Shown: positions 21,921-30,088 of the stretch, piece by piece
Layout of the letters: the number at the start of each line of letters is the position of its first letter
How positions within the stretch are numbered: the stretch's first letter is position 1
Assembly: GCA_902560875.1 (NCBI GenBank)
Contig: CACENO010000001.1
Coordinates: 1-64,000 of the forward strand
DNA from: an uncultured Prochlorococcus sp.
GTDB lineage: Bacteria > Cyanobacteriota > Cyanobacteriia > PCC-6307 > Cyanobiaceae
Length of the DNA stretch: 64,000 nucleotides
Direction of reading: 5' to 3'
Position numbers and translations under genes: made by a program
The notes under the pieces: model-generated
What the model saw: only the letters and a program-made list of their open reading frames with translations
The model's database searches: none
Told to the model about the DNA's origin: nothing

Positions 21921-22427
21921 ATGATAATGAATCAAAATTCTATTGATTGTCCAGTACCTAAAGAACAAATACCATGCGAAGAATATAAGGCCTTGTCAGA
22001 ATCATGGTTCTTCTCATGGGCTTTGAATAGGAATAACAAACTATATAAAAATCTATCTTATAGTTGGATAATATTTTTTCCAATAACATTAATCGTTTCA
22101 AATGGGAGTTATATTTTAAAGAATGATCCACTCAAGCTTGCACATTATAGTATTGTATTTAGTCTAATAGCACCAATTACTCTATTGATTAGGCAATTGC
22201 TTTCATGGAATTATATCTTAAAGAGACTTCTAAGCGATCAAATTGAATATGAGGAATCAGGTTGGTACGATGGACAAATTTGGGAAAAACCGATGAGTTA
22301 CAAAGAAAAAGATATGCTAATAGCTAAGTACGAGGTACAGCCTATAATAGATCTTTTAAATAGAGCAACTAAGTTTGCACTATACTTAATTTTGCTTAGT
22401 ATATTCTCATTATTAATCCTAAATTAG
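21921..22427 (+). CDS. Ycf36/CGLD27-like protein (DUF1230)
   Basis: 168 residues, starting immediately after the rsfS stop. The opening CPVPKEQIPCEEYKALSESWFFSWAL is diagnostic for DUF1230 (plastid Ycf36, CGLD27 of green algae), found in cyanobacteria and plastids. Two hydrophobic stretches at about residues 48-70 and 75-95 and one at the C-terminus (147-166) suggest a thylakoid or inner membrane protein. In green lineage organisms the family has been linked to photosynthesis and iron; its role here is unproved. Same-strand run rsfS - ycf36 - asparaginase. Confidence 0.85.
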   Translation: MIMNQNSIDCPVPKEQIPCEEYKALSESWFFSWALNRNNKLYKNLSYSWIIFFPITLIVSNGSYILKNDPLKLAHYSIVFSLIAPITLLIRQLLSWNYILKRLLSDQIEYEESGWYDGQIWEKPMSYKEKDMLIAKYEVQPIIDLLNRATKFALYLILLSIFSLLILN

Positions 22428-22428
22428 T

Positions 22429-23415
22429 ATGGACTTTACTAATAATATTACAAGTACAAGATATAAGACAAAGCCTATATTAGTGTTATTAAAAAGAGGC
22501 TCTATTGTAGAGTCAATCCATAAGGTTCATGCAGTTGCTAGTGATTCAAAAGGAAGAATACTAATGTTTGCAGGTACAGCAAACTATGAAACATTTATTA
22601 GATCATCTCTAAAGCCTTTTCAAATTCTGCCTTTTATAAGTAGTGGCACTGCCGAAAAAATCCATAGTGGCGAAAAAGGAATTGCGATATCCTGTTCATC
22701 GCACATCGGTACAAATTCTCATGCTCGTGAGGTTTTTAAATTACTTTGGAATTCTTTTGTAGATGTTAATAATTTACAGTGTCCAATTCCAGAAGGTTAT
22801 GTAAGTCAATTACAACATAACTGTTCAGGGAAACATGCTTCCTTTCTAGCCACATCAAAAATGTTGGGTTGGTCATTGGAAAATTATCTCGATGCAAAAC
22901 ACCCAATACAAATAGAAATTAATCGAAGAGTAGCTGAACTACTTGGTTTACCAACTGAGGAATTAGTCGCCGCTAGAGATGACTGTGGAGCTCCAACATT
23001 ATTTTTGCAACTTGTTCAAATGGCACAACTTTATGGGCACTTATGTGGATCTAAACAACCAGAGTTTGAAAAAATCTGCAGAGCAATGATTGGATATCCA
23101 GAATTAGTAGCAGGTAAGGGAAGGTTTGACACTGAGTTAATGAAGAGAGCTCATGGTCAAATAATTAGCAAAGGAGGAGCAGAAGGAATTCAATGTATTG
23201 GCAGAATTGGAGAAGGTATAGGACTGGCCATAAAAGTAGAGGACGGGTCAAGAAGAGCAAAACAGGCTGTAGCCCTACATTTGCTTCAACAACTTGACTG
23301 GATTACACCTACTGCCCTGCAAGAACTAGAGGACCAAATGCTCTTGATTTCGCCCGGTGTTCAATTAGAGGTAATTGGAAATCTTGGATTTGTGGAAACC
23401 CAAGCAGATCATTAA
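22429..23415 (+). CDS. L-asparaginase II-like protein
   Basis: 328 residues, ATG two bases after the preceding stop. It resembles the COG4448 asparaginase-II family: VLLKRGSIVESIHKVHAVASDSKGRILMFAG at the N-terminus, RSSLKPFQILPFI, ISCSSHIGTNSHAREV and NCSGKHASFLAT in the middle, and DDCGAPTLFL. The family is related to serine beta-lactamase-like folds and hydrolyses asparagine to aspartate in the best studied members. The substrate here is unproved. tRNA-fMet follows 35 bases downstream. Confidence 0.88.
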   Translation: MDFTNNITSTRYKTKPILVLLKRGSIVESIHKVHAVASDSKGRILMFAGTANYETFIRSSLKPFQILPFISSGTAEKIHSGEKGIAISCSSHIGTNSHAREVFKLLWNSFVDVNNLQCPIPEGYVSQLQHNCSGKHASFLATSKMLGWSLENYLDAKHPIQIEINRRVAELLGLPTEELVAARDDCGAPTLFLQLVQMAQLYGHLCGSKQPEFEKICRAMIGYPELVAGKGRFDTELMKRAHGQIISKGGAEGIQCIGRIGEGIGLAIKVEDGSRRAKQAVALHLLQQLDWITPTALQELEDQMLLISPGVQLEVIGNLGFVETQADH

Positions 23416-23450
23416 CTTTGAGTGCTCCAGGAGGTATGCTTGTGGTACAT

Positions 23451-23527
<77 letters not shown>

Positions 23528-23537
23528 AATAATTCCA

Positions 23538-23560
23538 CCGCCGTATGGCGGATTTTTTTT
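23538..23560 (+). terminator. Rho-independent terminator of tRNA-fMet
   Basis: A 5-bp CCGCC/GGCGG stem with a GTAT loop followed after one A by eight Ts, 11 bases past the tRNA CCA end. It is GC-rich against an AT-rich background. Confidence 0.9.
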
Positions 23561-23561
23561 C

Positions 23562-23909
23562 TATTTAAATTGCGACATGTTAATCAGTTAATTAAATATA
23601 AATAATTATATTTTTGAATTATTTGAATGATTTCCACTCCTAATACAAAAAAGGTAAATTAAAGTATTAACATTAACAAATTAACTCCAAAGTCATTGCT
23701 ATCATTATAAATACGATTAAATCTATTCAGATTTATTCAAGTATTATTAATTACATCATGTGGCAAATAAGGCTAGTGTCAATAAATTTTAAATATAATC
23801 AGTGAAAATCATCTTATGTTTTTTTACTTGGAATATGAAAATAAGGTAATTCCACCTATTGCATGTGTTGTAAAAATTCGGCATTAAGATGTTTGTATGA
23901 GAATTTTCA
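23562..23909. other. Intergenic region, AT-rich
   Basis: About 350 bases between the tRNA terminator and the 59-codon gene. Strongly AT-rich, with no open frame worth reporting, no tRNA and no clear stem-loop. It presumably carries the promoter of the small gene downstream, but I could not pick out a convincing -35/-10 pair. Confidence 0.5.
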
Positions 23910-24089
23910 ATGAATCTGCCAAAACTTGTCCACGCAACACCACAGGGTGGAACAATTCATAAATACCAGTTAACAGGAGGAAAAAGATCCTTTCAACGAT
24001 ATCTAGGTTGTTACCTTGGTTCATGTAAATTTTGCAATGATGTAGATGAAGCTTCAGAATATTTATCCAGTGTTGAGGATAAGAATTGA
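23910..24089 (+). CDS. Small Cys-containing protein, 59 residues, unknown function
   Basis: ATG frame of 59 codons ending in TGA. It begins MNLPKLVHATPQGGTIHKYQ, continues with a basic stretch (GGKRSFQRYLG), then CYLGSCKFCND (three cysteines, a CxxxxC followed by CxxC) and an acidic tail. The mixed, non-repetitive composition and the isolated position in otherwise stop-rich DNA suggest a real gene. The cysteine cluster could bind a metal or redox partner, which is inference. I know no family. It is convergent with the amidotransferase gene, 8 bases away. Confidence 0.6.
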   Translation: MNLPKLVHATPQGGTIHKYQLTGGKRSFQRYLGCYLGSCKFCNDVDEASEYLSSVEDKN

Positions 24090-24097
24090 ATGTTCCG

Positions 24098-24838
24098 TTA
24101 ATTAGAATGTTTTATCAAGTTAAATAAACTTCTTATCATAGCAATTCGATAATCTCGGCTAATTAAGTTATATTTTTTATCCTGTTCTAATATCATATGT
24201 GCTCCATGTACACCTAATTGATCGTTAATGAATTTGCTATCATTAAAAACCCATTCCTCTATATCATTTTTATCAATTTCCAAATGGAATTGAATTCCAA
24301 AGGCATTTCTTCCAATTCTAAATAGCTGCTCATTACACATTAAGGATGAGGCTAACAAAGGTATATTTGAAGGAAGAATAATCCTATCAAGATGCCAATG
24401 CAAAACATAAAATTTATATTGATTATATGAAGGTACTAAATCTCCTATATATTGTGATTTAAATTGGATAGGCATCCATCCTATTTCAGCCTTTGGTTTT
24501 CCTGATGTTTTGTCTATTAATGGCCTAACAGAACCTCCTACTACATGAGCTAGCAATTGAGCTCCTAAACATACGCCTATAAAAGGGATTAATTCCTTAA
24601 GAGCATATTTAATTAAATTAATTTCGTCTTTGAGCCAAAGATAATTTTGATTATCTATATCTGATACTCCCATTGGCCCCCCTAAAATTAATAAAAGGTC
24701 ATCTTTATTAAGCTTAGGAATCGTTTCATTTTTAAAGGGGCAAATAAGTTCAATTGTTAAATCAAATTCAGCTGCTACAGATTCAAATAGAGATGGTCCC
24801 TCATGAGCTATATTTTGCAAAATGATTAATCTTTTCAT
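24098..24838 (-). CDS. Class I glutamine amidotransferase-like protein
   Basis: 246 residues from ATG. It shows the class I GATase core: an N-terminal strand ILQNIAHEGPSLFES, LLILGGPMGV, the nucleophile elbow PFIGVCLGAQLLAHVVGG with catalytic Cys, and FGIQFHLEID supplying the catalytic His and Glu. It resembles stand-alone proteins often mis-named GMP synthase amidotransferase (COG0518). The substrate is unknown; a glutamyl or gamma-glutamyl conjugate is possible. It lies 20 bases downstream of the ABC-2 exporter genes on the same strand and may be in their transcript. Confidence 0.85.
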   Translation of the reverse strand: MKRLIILQNIAHEGPSLFESVAAEFDLTIELICPFKNETIPKLNKDDLLLILGGPMGVSDIDNQNYLWLKDEINLIKYALKELIPFIGVCLGAQLLAHVVGGSVRPLIDKTSGKPKAEIGWMPIQFKSQYIGDLVPSYNQYKFYVLHWHLDRIILPSNIPLLASSLMCNEQLFRIGRNAFGIQFHLEIDKNDIEEWVFNDSKFINDQLGVHGAHMILEQDKKYNLISRDYRIAMIRSLFNLIKHSN

Positions 24839-24858
24839 AAGGCGAGACCCTAAAGTCC

Positions 24859-25668
24859 TTAGCTTGAAGCTGAGGTATAGAACTTTAAAGCAAACATCCA
24901 GAATCTTTTGGAGATAAACAAAAATGCGATGGCAAGAATTAGAGACAAAAAAGCAATTCTATAGGAAAGAATGTTTAAAATGGCCTCAGCAGGAACTGTA
25001 GTTAAGAATGCAATTGGAAGAATAAAAGTAAATATTCTACGTAGAGATTCTGGATAAGCTGAAATTGGATACCGTCCAGCAACTAATGTTGATCTAAGAA
25101 CTTCATTAGCATTCCAAACTCTGACGAACCAAATACTTGTTGTAGCAATCAAGAACCATAGACTATAAAGAATAATAAAACTAGACAAAACCATTAGGAT
25201 AGAAAGTAAAAGAGACTTAATACTAAAATTTGCTTGACTATTTATAAAACCTATTATTACTAAAGTAATACCCGATAATATTGAGGGAATACCCCATGGA
25301 GAAAAAATTCTAAATGATAGCCATAGTTGACTATTTATTGGTTTTAAGAGAACAAAATCTAATGTTCCATTTTGAACATGACGTACTATTCTACTTAGAT
25401 TAGGGTGTAAAAAAGAGGTGGTATAGCCATCTAAAATTGTATAAATGCCAAGGACTACTAACGATGCATGCCAACTCCAGCCTCCAAGATTAGTCGTAGG
25501 ACTATAAAAAAGAGATAAAATAAATATACTTCCAGTTAGGTTGGCAACAACGGATATTATTTCTATAACCAAATTTAGTTGATACTCAAGCTCGCTAGCT
25601 ATACTTGTCGACCAAAAAGAAAATAAAACTCTAAAAACTTCACTTGTACTTCTTAGATATTTAATCAT
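24859..25668 (-). CDS. ABC-2 exporter permease, DUF990 type (second permease)
   Basis: 269 residues when started at the ATG giving MIKYLRSTSEVFRVLFSF. This ATG overlaps the TAA of the upstream permease by one base (TAATG), and a longer frame would extend into that gene. It has about six membrane segments and belongs to the DUF990/COG3694 group of ABC-2 permeases. With its two upstream neighbours it forms a complete exporter. In Synechocystis the homologous three-component system has been reported to export viologens; the natural substrate is not known. Confidence 0.85.
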   Translation of the reverse strand: MIKYLRSTSEVFRVLFSFWSTSIASELEYQLNLVIEIISVVANLTGSIFILSLFYSPTTNLGGWSWHASLVVLGIYTILDGYTTSFLHPNLSRIVRHVQNGTLDFVLLKPINSQLWLSFRIFSPWGIPSILSGITLVIIGFINSQANFSIKSLLLSILMVLSSFIILYSLWFLIATTSIWFVRVWNANEVLRSTLVAGRYPISAYPESLRRIFTFILPIAFLTTVPAEAILNILSYRIAFLSLILAIAFLFISKRFWMFALKFYTSASS

Positions 25669-26489
25669 TAAGCCCCCATACCAGAATAATGCCTTATTCC
25701 TCGTTTCCAAAATAAATAACTTAGTAAAAAAAGAAGTATTGCCCAAAAGAAAAGGGAAGTAAAATTACTAATTAAATCTATTTTTTTTTCAGCCAATATA
25801 TTAGAAGGAAAAGCTAGGATATAAGGAAATGGAGTTAAATTAGCAAAATTACGAATTGGGGTTGGAAATGTATCTAATGGTGCAACTAATCCAGAAAGAA
25901 AAAGATATGGTATTAAAAGTAATCTTTCCAGGGCACTTACCCTATCGCTCCAAAAACATATCATAGAGAACATCCAATGCAAAAGAAAACGAACACAAAA
26001 TGCAGAAAACAATGCACAACAGAAAATTACCAATGTTTTTAGGCTAGGTATCCACAATATATTAGGAATTGAAGCATTTAAGACAAGAAGCATGATAAGA
26101 ACTATTGGAATTCTACTAATTTGTTCTGCTATATGTGAGGAGAAATAACGCCAAAAAGGCATCAATGGTTGGAGGAGATAAGGAGATAATCTACCCTCTA
26201 AATTATCCTCCTCAAAAGAAACCATTACCCATACAGCAGTAAATTGCCTAACTATGAATGCAGAAACAAAATATCTTGTCAGATAGTCATCACTTAAACC
26301 AATCCTTTCACTTATAGTTGCTTCTTTCCATATTGCAAGCATAATTAGAGGTAGGATACCAGAAATAGCCCATAAGATAATTTCAGCCCTATATTCAATC
26401 ATTAAAGAATATTGAGTAGAAATAAGAGCAATTGGAACTCTTAGCCAAGAAATAATATACTTGAAAAGGTCCTTAGATAATTTAATCAT
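25668..26489 (-). CDS. ABC-2 exporter permease (first permease)
   Basis: 273 residues from ATG with about six hydrophobic segments, of the COG4587 ABC-2 permease group. Residues 90-105 (VSFEEDNLEGRLSPYLLQPL) match the conserved cytoplasmic loop of the family. Its start overlaps the ATPase stop by 8 bases and its stop overlaps the second permease by one base, so the three subunits are probably made in a fixed ratio. Acts in the plasma membrane as a heterodimer with the other permease (inference). Confidence 0.85.
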   Translation of the reverse strand: MIKLSKDLFKYIISWLRVPIALISTQYSLMIEYRAEIILWAISGILPLIMLAIWKEATISERIGLSDDYLTRYFVSAFIVRQFTAVWVMVSFEEDNLEGRLSPYLLQPLMPFWRYFSSHIAEQISRIPIVLIMLLVLNASIPNILWIPSLKTLVIFCCALFSAFCVRFLLHWMFSMICFWSDRVSALERLLLIPYLFLSGLVAPLDTFPTPIRNFANLTPFPYILAFPSNILAEKKIDLISNFTSLFFWAILLFLLSYLFWKRGIRHYSGMGA

Positions 26490-27468
26490 TGAATGAACCT
26501 AGAGCAAGTAATTTTCCTATTAATTGCTCTATTGGTGGATCTTTAACTTCCAAATCTTTAATTTGATAGTTGCTCAAAATTGAGGTAATTCTTGAAGTAA
26601 GTTCACTTCTCGGTATTAATAACTTAACTAATTGGCCTTCTTGATGAACAATCTCTCCATATTTAGCAAGAGATATATCGTTAACTGGCTCCGCAAGTTC
26701 AATTTGTACAAATCTACAAGGAGACAATTGTTCTGTTAATGCTGATAATGAACCATCATGAAAGAGCTTACCTTTGTCAATTAGCAAGACACGTTTACAT
26801 AGAGATGTTATATCTCCCATATAATGACTTGTTAGCAAAATTGTTGCTCCGTATTTTTGATTATATGCAGAAAGAAATTCTCTTACTCTAAGCTGTGCAT
26901 TTATATCTAATCCTAGTGTTGGTTCATCTAGGAATAAAACACTTGGTCTATGTAAAAGTGAAGCTAATAATTCTGCTTTCATCCTTTGACCTAAGGATAA
27001 CTTTCTTACCGGTCTTGATAATTCTGTATTCAATCCAAGCATAGAGGCCAATTCGTCTATACGGAGGCTAAATTCTCTATCTGTAAGTCCATAGACTGCT
27101 GCATTTACACGTAACGAATCCATTGGAGGGAGATCCCAAATCAACTGTTGTTTTTGGCCCATTACAAGTGTTATTTTTCTAAGAAAAGACTTTTCTCTTA
27201 ATTTTGGAATGTACCCTGCTACTGAAACGCTTCCATAACTAGGATAGATAAGCCCACATAACATTTTTAATGTAGTTGTCTTCCCAGCACCATTAGAACC
27301 GATAAAACCAACTATCTCACCTTCATTAATATTAAAACTAATATTATCGACTGCTCTAATAAAGCTTGTCTTTCGAGCAACAAAATGCTTTAAACTAGCT
27401 CTAATTCCTGGCTTTTTTTCAGTTACAAGATAAGATTTTGATAATGAATCTACCGCTATAGTTTTCAT
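26482..27468 (-). CDS. ABC-2 exporter ATPase subunit
   Basis: 328 residues. Walker A GSNGAGKTT at 57-65, signature LSLGQRMKAELL at 157-168, Walker B VLFLDEPTLGLD at 177-188 and an H-loop LLTSHYMGDI. The N-terminal extension before the ATPase core (MKTIAVDSLSKSYLVTEKKPGIRASLKHFV) and the C-terminal domain beyond residue 240 are typical of COG4586 exporter ATPases, partners of DUF990 permeases. First gene of the exporter operon, with its promoter in the 305-base gap upstream. Confidence 0.92.
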   Translation of the reverse strand: MKTIAVDSLSKSYLVTEKKPGIRASLKHFVARKTSFIRAVDNISFNINEGEIVGFIGSNGAGKTTTLKMLCGLIYPSYGSVSVAGYIPKLREKSFLRKITLVMGQKQQLIWDLPPMDSLRVNAAVYGLTDREFSLRIDELASMLGLNTELSRPVRKLSLGQRMKAELLASLLHRPSVLFLDEPTLGLDINAQLRVREFLSAYNQKYGATILLTSHYMGDITSLCKRVLLIDKGKLFHDGSLSALTEQLSPCRFVQIELAEPVNDISLAKYGEIVHQEGQLVKLLIPRSELTSRITSILSNYQIKDLEVKDPPIEQLIGKLLALGSFND

Positions 27469-27773
27469 TTGAACAGATTTAGATTATGGAAGAGACTATT
27501 CGCTGACTAAATTGATCTTAATTATATATCCTTTACTAATCAATGCATACCTATATACACCTAAATGGTCCTTTTGGAACCTAATTTCTTATTTAATAAT
27601 ATTTTGTAATATACGTGAAAACAACTGTGAGGCAGGTGTTCGCCCGCAAATGTTAGCCGTTACAACAGAAACTATAAATTTCACGCTATTGACTCTATAA
27701 ATTCTTCCATGGCGTAGAGTGGTAGAGCTCAACTAATAATTATTTAATTTTTTAAATAATTTGGCAATCAACC
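27469..27773. other. Intergenic region between exporter and Rieske genes, with possible structured RNA
   Basis: 305 bases separating divergent genes, so at least two promoters should lie here. Inside it a more GC-rich patch (27614-27685) is bounded by a 7-bp complementary pair, CGTGAAA and TTTCACG, and contains a smaller hairpin with GTTC in the loop (GCAGGTGTTCGCCCGC, one mismatch). This may be a small RNA or leader structure; nothing known matches it. A 62-codon frame at 27512-27700 exists but does not look coding. No clear Rho-independent terminator follows. Confidence 0.35.
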
Positions 27774-29108
27774 ATGAGTGAAGAGGAGTTGACAGAATTT
27801 AATTCGTTTAATAAGGCCGAACAGGCCACATTGAAATCCCCTATAAATGAAAATATAGATGATAAAGTATCACATGAAACATCTCTAAAGCCGTCTAATC
27901 AACTTAAAGCTGGGCTTTTAGGCTGGTATGCAGCTGCATCAAGTAATGCAATAAAAGCTGGAGACATTTACCATTTCTCCATGTATAACGAGCCACTAGT
28001 TCTGTATAGAGATAAGGATTCAATTGTTAAATGCATTAAGGACCTTTGCCCTCATCGAGGAGCCTCTTTCATAGATGGTCAAATTAAGCAAGGAGAATTA
28101 GTATGCCCATACCATGGTGCTCGCTACTCCTCACAAGGAGAGTGTACAAACCTGGATAGAATCACTTGCTCTCATATTGTTGATACTAACTACGATAATT
28201 ACGCAAAAAAAATACATCTATCTCAATACCCTTGCGTAGAGAAAAATGGCTATATTTACATATACTATACTGGTAAATCAAAGACAAATCTGAATGAATT
28301 TGAAATTAAAGAGCCTTTAGAAAATACATTGGCAGAATCATATGGATTTAAAACCTCAGAATATGAATTCGAAGAAGTTACTGTAGATTTTAAGGCAGAT
28401 TGGGCTCGAATAATTGAGAATCATCTTGATATTCTACATATTTTCTGGGTACATGGCGATACAATTCCTGACAAAGATGTAAGTAAAAATGTAATAACAA
28501 GTTTTGATCAGAGCATTAAACGAGAGTCTAGGCAAATACAGAGTAAATATAACCACAAAGATAAAAACAAAGGAGAGTTTATAACTATTAAATTCATACC
28601 ACCAGGCAGAGTGGTTATTTACAAAGGAGAAGAAGAAACCTCAAGGTATGTTCAAGTTCTTGACCATGTACCTCTTGCTGAAAATAGAGCAAGGGTAATT
28701 GTCAGACATTATAGAAGGTTTATGAAAAATAAATTATTTACGAGAATATTTCTATTCAAAAACCTACAGCATCAAGTCTTCTACAAAGTTTTCTCAGAAG
28801 ACTACATGATCTTAAAGACTCAAACATTTAATCAGCAAATGGGATATGTAGAGAAAGATAATGTCAAATTACTAGGAGAAGATAAAATGGTCCAATATTA
28901 TTGGGATTGGCTAAATAATGCACTGAGTAAGGAGAATCCATGGGATTTGCACCCAACAAATGAACACACTAATGCAGTTCATAAGGATATGAGAATGCTA
29001 TATCCTCCTGAAAATCCCAAGCTAGCAATACAAAATAAAAGAACTATAATATTTAAAGTAGCTAGAAGAATTTTAATACCAATTATACTAATCTTGCTTT
29101 TTGTATGA
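27774..29108 (+). CDS. Rieske non-heme iron oxygenase (PaO/CAO-like)
   Basis: 444 residues. The Rieske [2Fe-2S] motif is CPHRG (Cys92, His94) and CPYHG (Cys111, His114). The mononuclear iron site is NHLDILHIFWVH, with Asp219, His222 and His227 in the DxxHxxxxH spacing. A hydrophobic helix at about 422-443 would anchor the protein. Overall architecture resembles pheophorbide a oxygenase/Lls1 and chlorophyllide a oxygenase relatives. Prochlorococcus is known to make chlorophyll b with a divergent oxygenase of this class, so a role in chlorophyll modification is plausible, but the substrate cannot be read from sequence. Confidence 0.87.
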   Translation: MSEEELTEFNSFNKAEQATLKSPINENIDDKVSHETSLKPSNQLKAGLLGWYAAASSNAIKAGDIYHFSMYNEPLVLYRDKDSIVKCIKDLCPHRGASFIDGQIKQGELVCPYHGARYSSQGECTNLDRITCSHIVDTNYDNYAKKIHLSQYPCVEKNGYIYIYYTGKSKTNLNEFEIKEPLENTLAESYGFKTSEYEFEEVTVDFKADWARIIENHLDILHIFWVHGDTIPDKDVSKNVITSFDQSIKRESRQIQSKYNHKDKNKGEFITIKFIPPGRVVIYKGEEETSRYVQVLDHVPLAENRARVIVRHYRRFMKNKLFTRIFLFKNLQHQVFYKVFSEDYMILKTQTFNQQMGYVEKDNVKLLGEDKMVQYYWDWLNNALSKENPWDLHPTNEHTNAVHKDMRMLYPPENPKLAIQNKRTIIFKVARRILIPIILILLFV

Positions 29109-29173
29109 TTTAATAACCATTTAGATGCCAGACATTAAACAATGCTAACGTATATAAAGTTATAGTTATTGGG

Positions 29174-29278
29174 ATGGAAAATCAAACCAGGCCAGTTTGG
29201 ATGAATTGGGCATTCCTTGGTATATTTCTTTGGTCAAGTTGGCAACTATATGAGTTCTGGAATGCAAGACTAACTTAA
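29174..29278 (+). CDS. Possible 34-residue membrane peptide
   Basis: ATG frame of 34 codons ending TAA. It reads as a short polar N-terminus, a Trp-rich hydrophobic stretch (VWMNWAFLGIFLWSSW) and a short C-terminus, consistent with a single-pass thylakoid peptide. Length and composition resemble small photosystem or cytochrome complex subunits, but I recognise no family, and it lacks the ExxNGR chlorophyll-binding motif of HLIPs. It starts 66 bases after the Rieske gene and could share its transcript. Short length limits confidence. Confidence 0.4.
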   Translation: MENQTRPVWMNWAFLGIFLWSSWQLYEFWNARLT

Positions 29279-29381
29279 TTCTTATAAAAAATAGAAACAT
29301 ATAAGATTGAACTTAGGTATATAGTTATTAATCAATCATTAAACAATTTTCTCATTATTTATCGAGTCAGTTATTAGTAGA

Positions 29382-29409
29382 GATAATCTGTCAATCATTA
29401 TTGTATAAT
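29382..29409 (+). promoter_or_regulatory. Candidate flavodoxin promoter with Fur-box-like operator
   Basis: A perfect TATAAT (-10) lies at 29404-29409, about 80 bases before the flavodoxin ATG. Directly upstream, over the expected -35 region, is GATAAT (29382-29387) followed by AATCATTATT (29393-29402). These correspond to the two halves of the Fur consensus with two extra bases between them. A repressor here would block RNA polymerase. Fur control of flavodoxin is known in cyanobacteria; binding at this exact site is inference. Confidence 0.5.
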
Positions 29410-29489
29410 TTATCAGCCTTAAAAGTTCCCAATGGTCTGTACTCAAATCCACTAATGAACTAGGACTGTAATGTTATTTTAATCAAAAC

Positions 29490-30011
29490 ATGAGCGTAGG
29501 AATTTACTTCGCAACCACAACTGGAAAAACTGAAGATATTGCTGACAGACTTCATGAATTGCTTGCAAATGCTAATTCACCGAAGGATTTGGCAGATATA
29601 TCAGAAGCATCTGAATTACTTTCCCATGATGGAATCATTTGCGGAATTCCAACATGGAATACAGGCGCTGATACGGAAAGATCTGGTACCGCATGGGATT
29701 CACTACTTGAAGAGATCGGAAATCTAAATCTAAATGGAAAAAAGGTAGCAATATTTGGATTAGGTGATTCATCTACATATACAGAAAATTTCTGCGATGC
29801 AATGGAAGAACTTCATTCTTATTTTGTTAAAGCAGGAGCCACAATGGTTGGTTATGTAGATAAAGGAGATTATACCTTTGAGGAGTCCAAAAGCCTTATA
29901 GGAAACAAATTCTGTGGCCTTCCGCTAGATGAGGATGGTGAGTCAGATTTAACTGATGATAGATTAACTAATTGGGCAAATCAACTAAAAGTTGAAATAG
30001 CAGGTCTCTAA
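29490..30011 (+). CDS. isiB: Flavodoxin
   Basis: 173 residues. The FMN phosphate-binding loop ATTTGKTEDIAD is at residues 8-19, and the central loops PTWNTGADTERSGTAWD and FGLGDSSTYTENFCDAM match long-chain flavodoxins. The protein replaces iron-sulfur ferredoxin as electron carrier at photosystem I when iron is short. It has its own promoter with a Fur-box-like element and lies in the cluster of iron-related genes. Confidence 0.96.
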   Translation: MSVGIYFATTTGKTEDIADRLHELLANANSPKDLADISEASELLSHDGIICGIPTWNTGADTERSGTAWDSLLEEIGNLNLNGKKVAIFGLGDSSTYTENFCDAMEELHSYFVKAGATMVGYVDKGDYTFEESKSLIGNKFCGLPLDEDGESDLTDDRLTNWANQLKVEIAGL

Positions 30012-30088
30012 ATCCTATGTCAATTAAATTGATTTAATATATAATTTGATTATAGTGAGGCTAAATTATAGGAATTTAAAGGAATAAA

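Larger units (their letters stand above)
29109..29489. other. Intergenic region upstream of flavodoxin
   Basis: 381 bases containing a possible 34-codon gene (29174-29278) and the flavodoxin promoter with a Fur-box-like element (29382-29409). The rest is AT-rich without other recognisable signals. Confidence 0.5.

Noticed and set aside
27512-27700. 62-codon plus-strand open frame
   Set aside because: Composition is irregular, it ends among stop-rich DNA, and the middle overlaps the possible RNA hairpin; no protein family pattern.
27710-27735. tRNA D-arm-like string GGCGTAGAGTGGTAGAGC
   Set aside because: No anticodon or T-arm follows and the acceptor stem cannot be built, so it is not a tRNA gene; a remnant cannot be shown.
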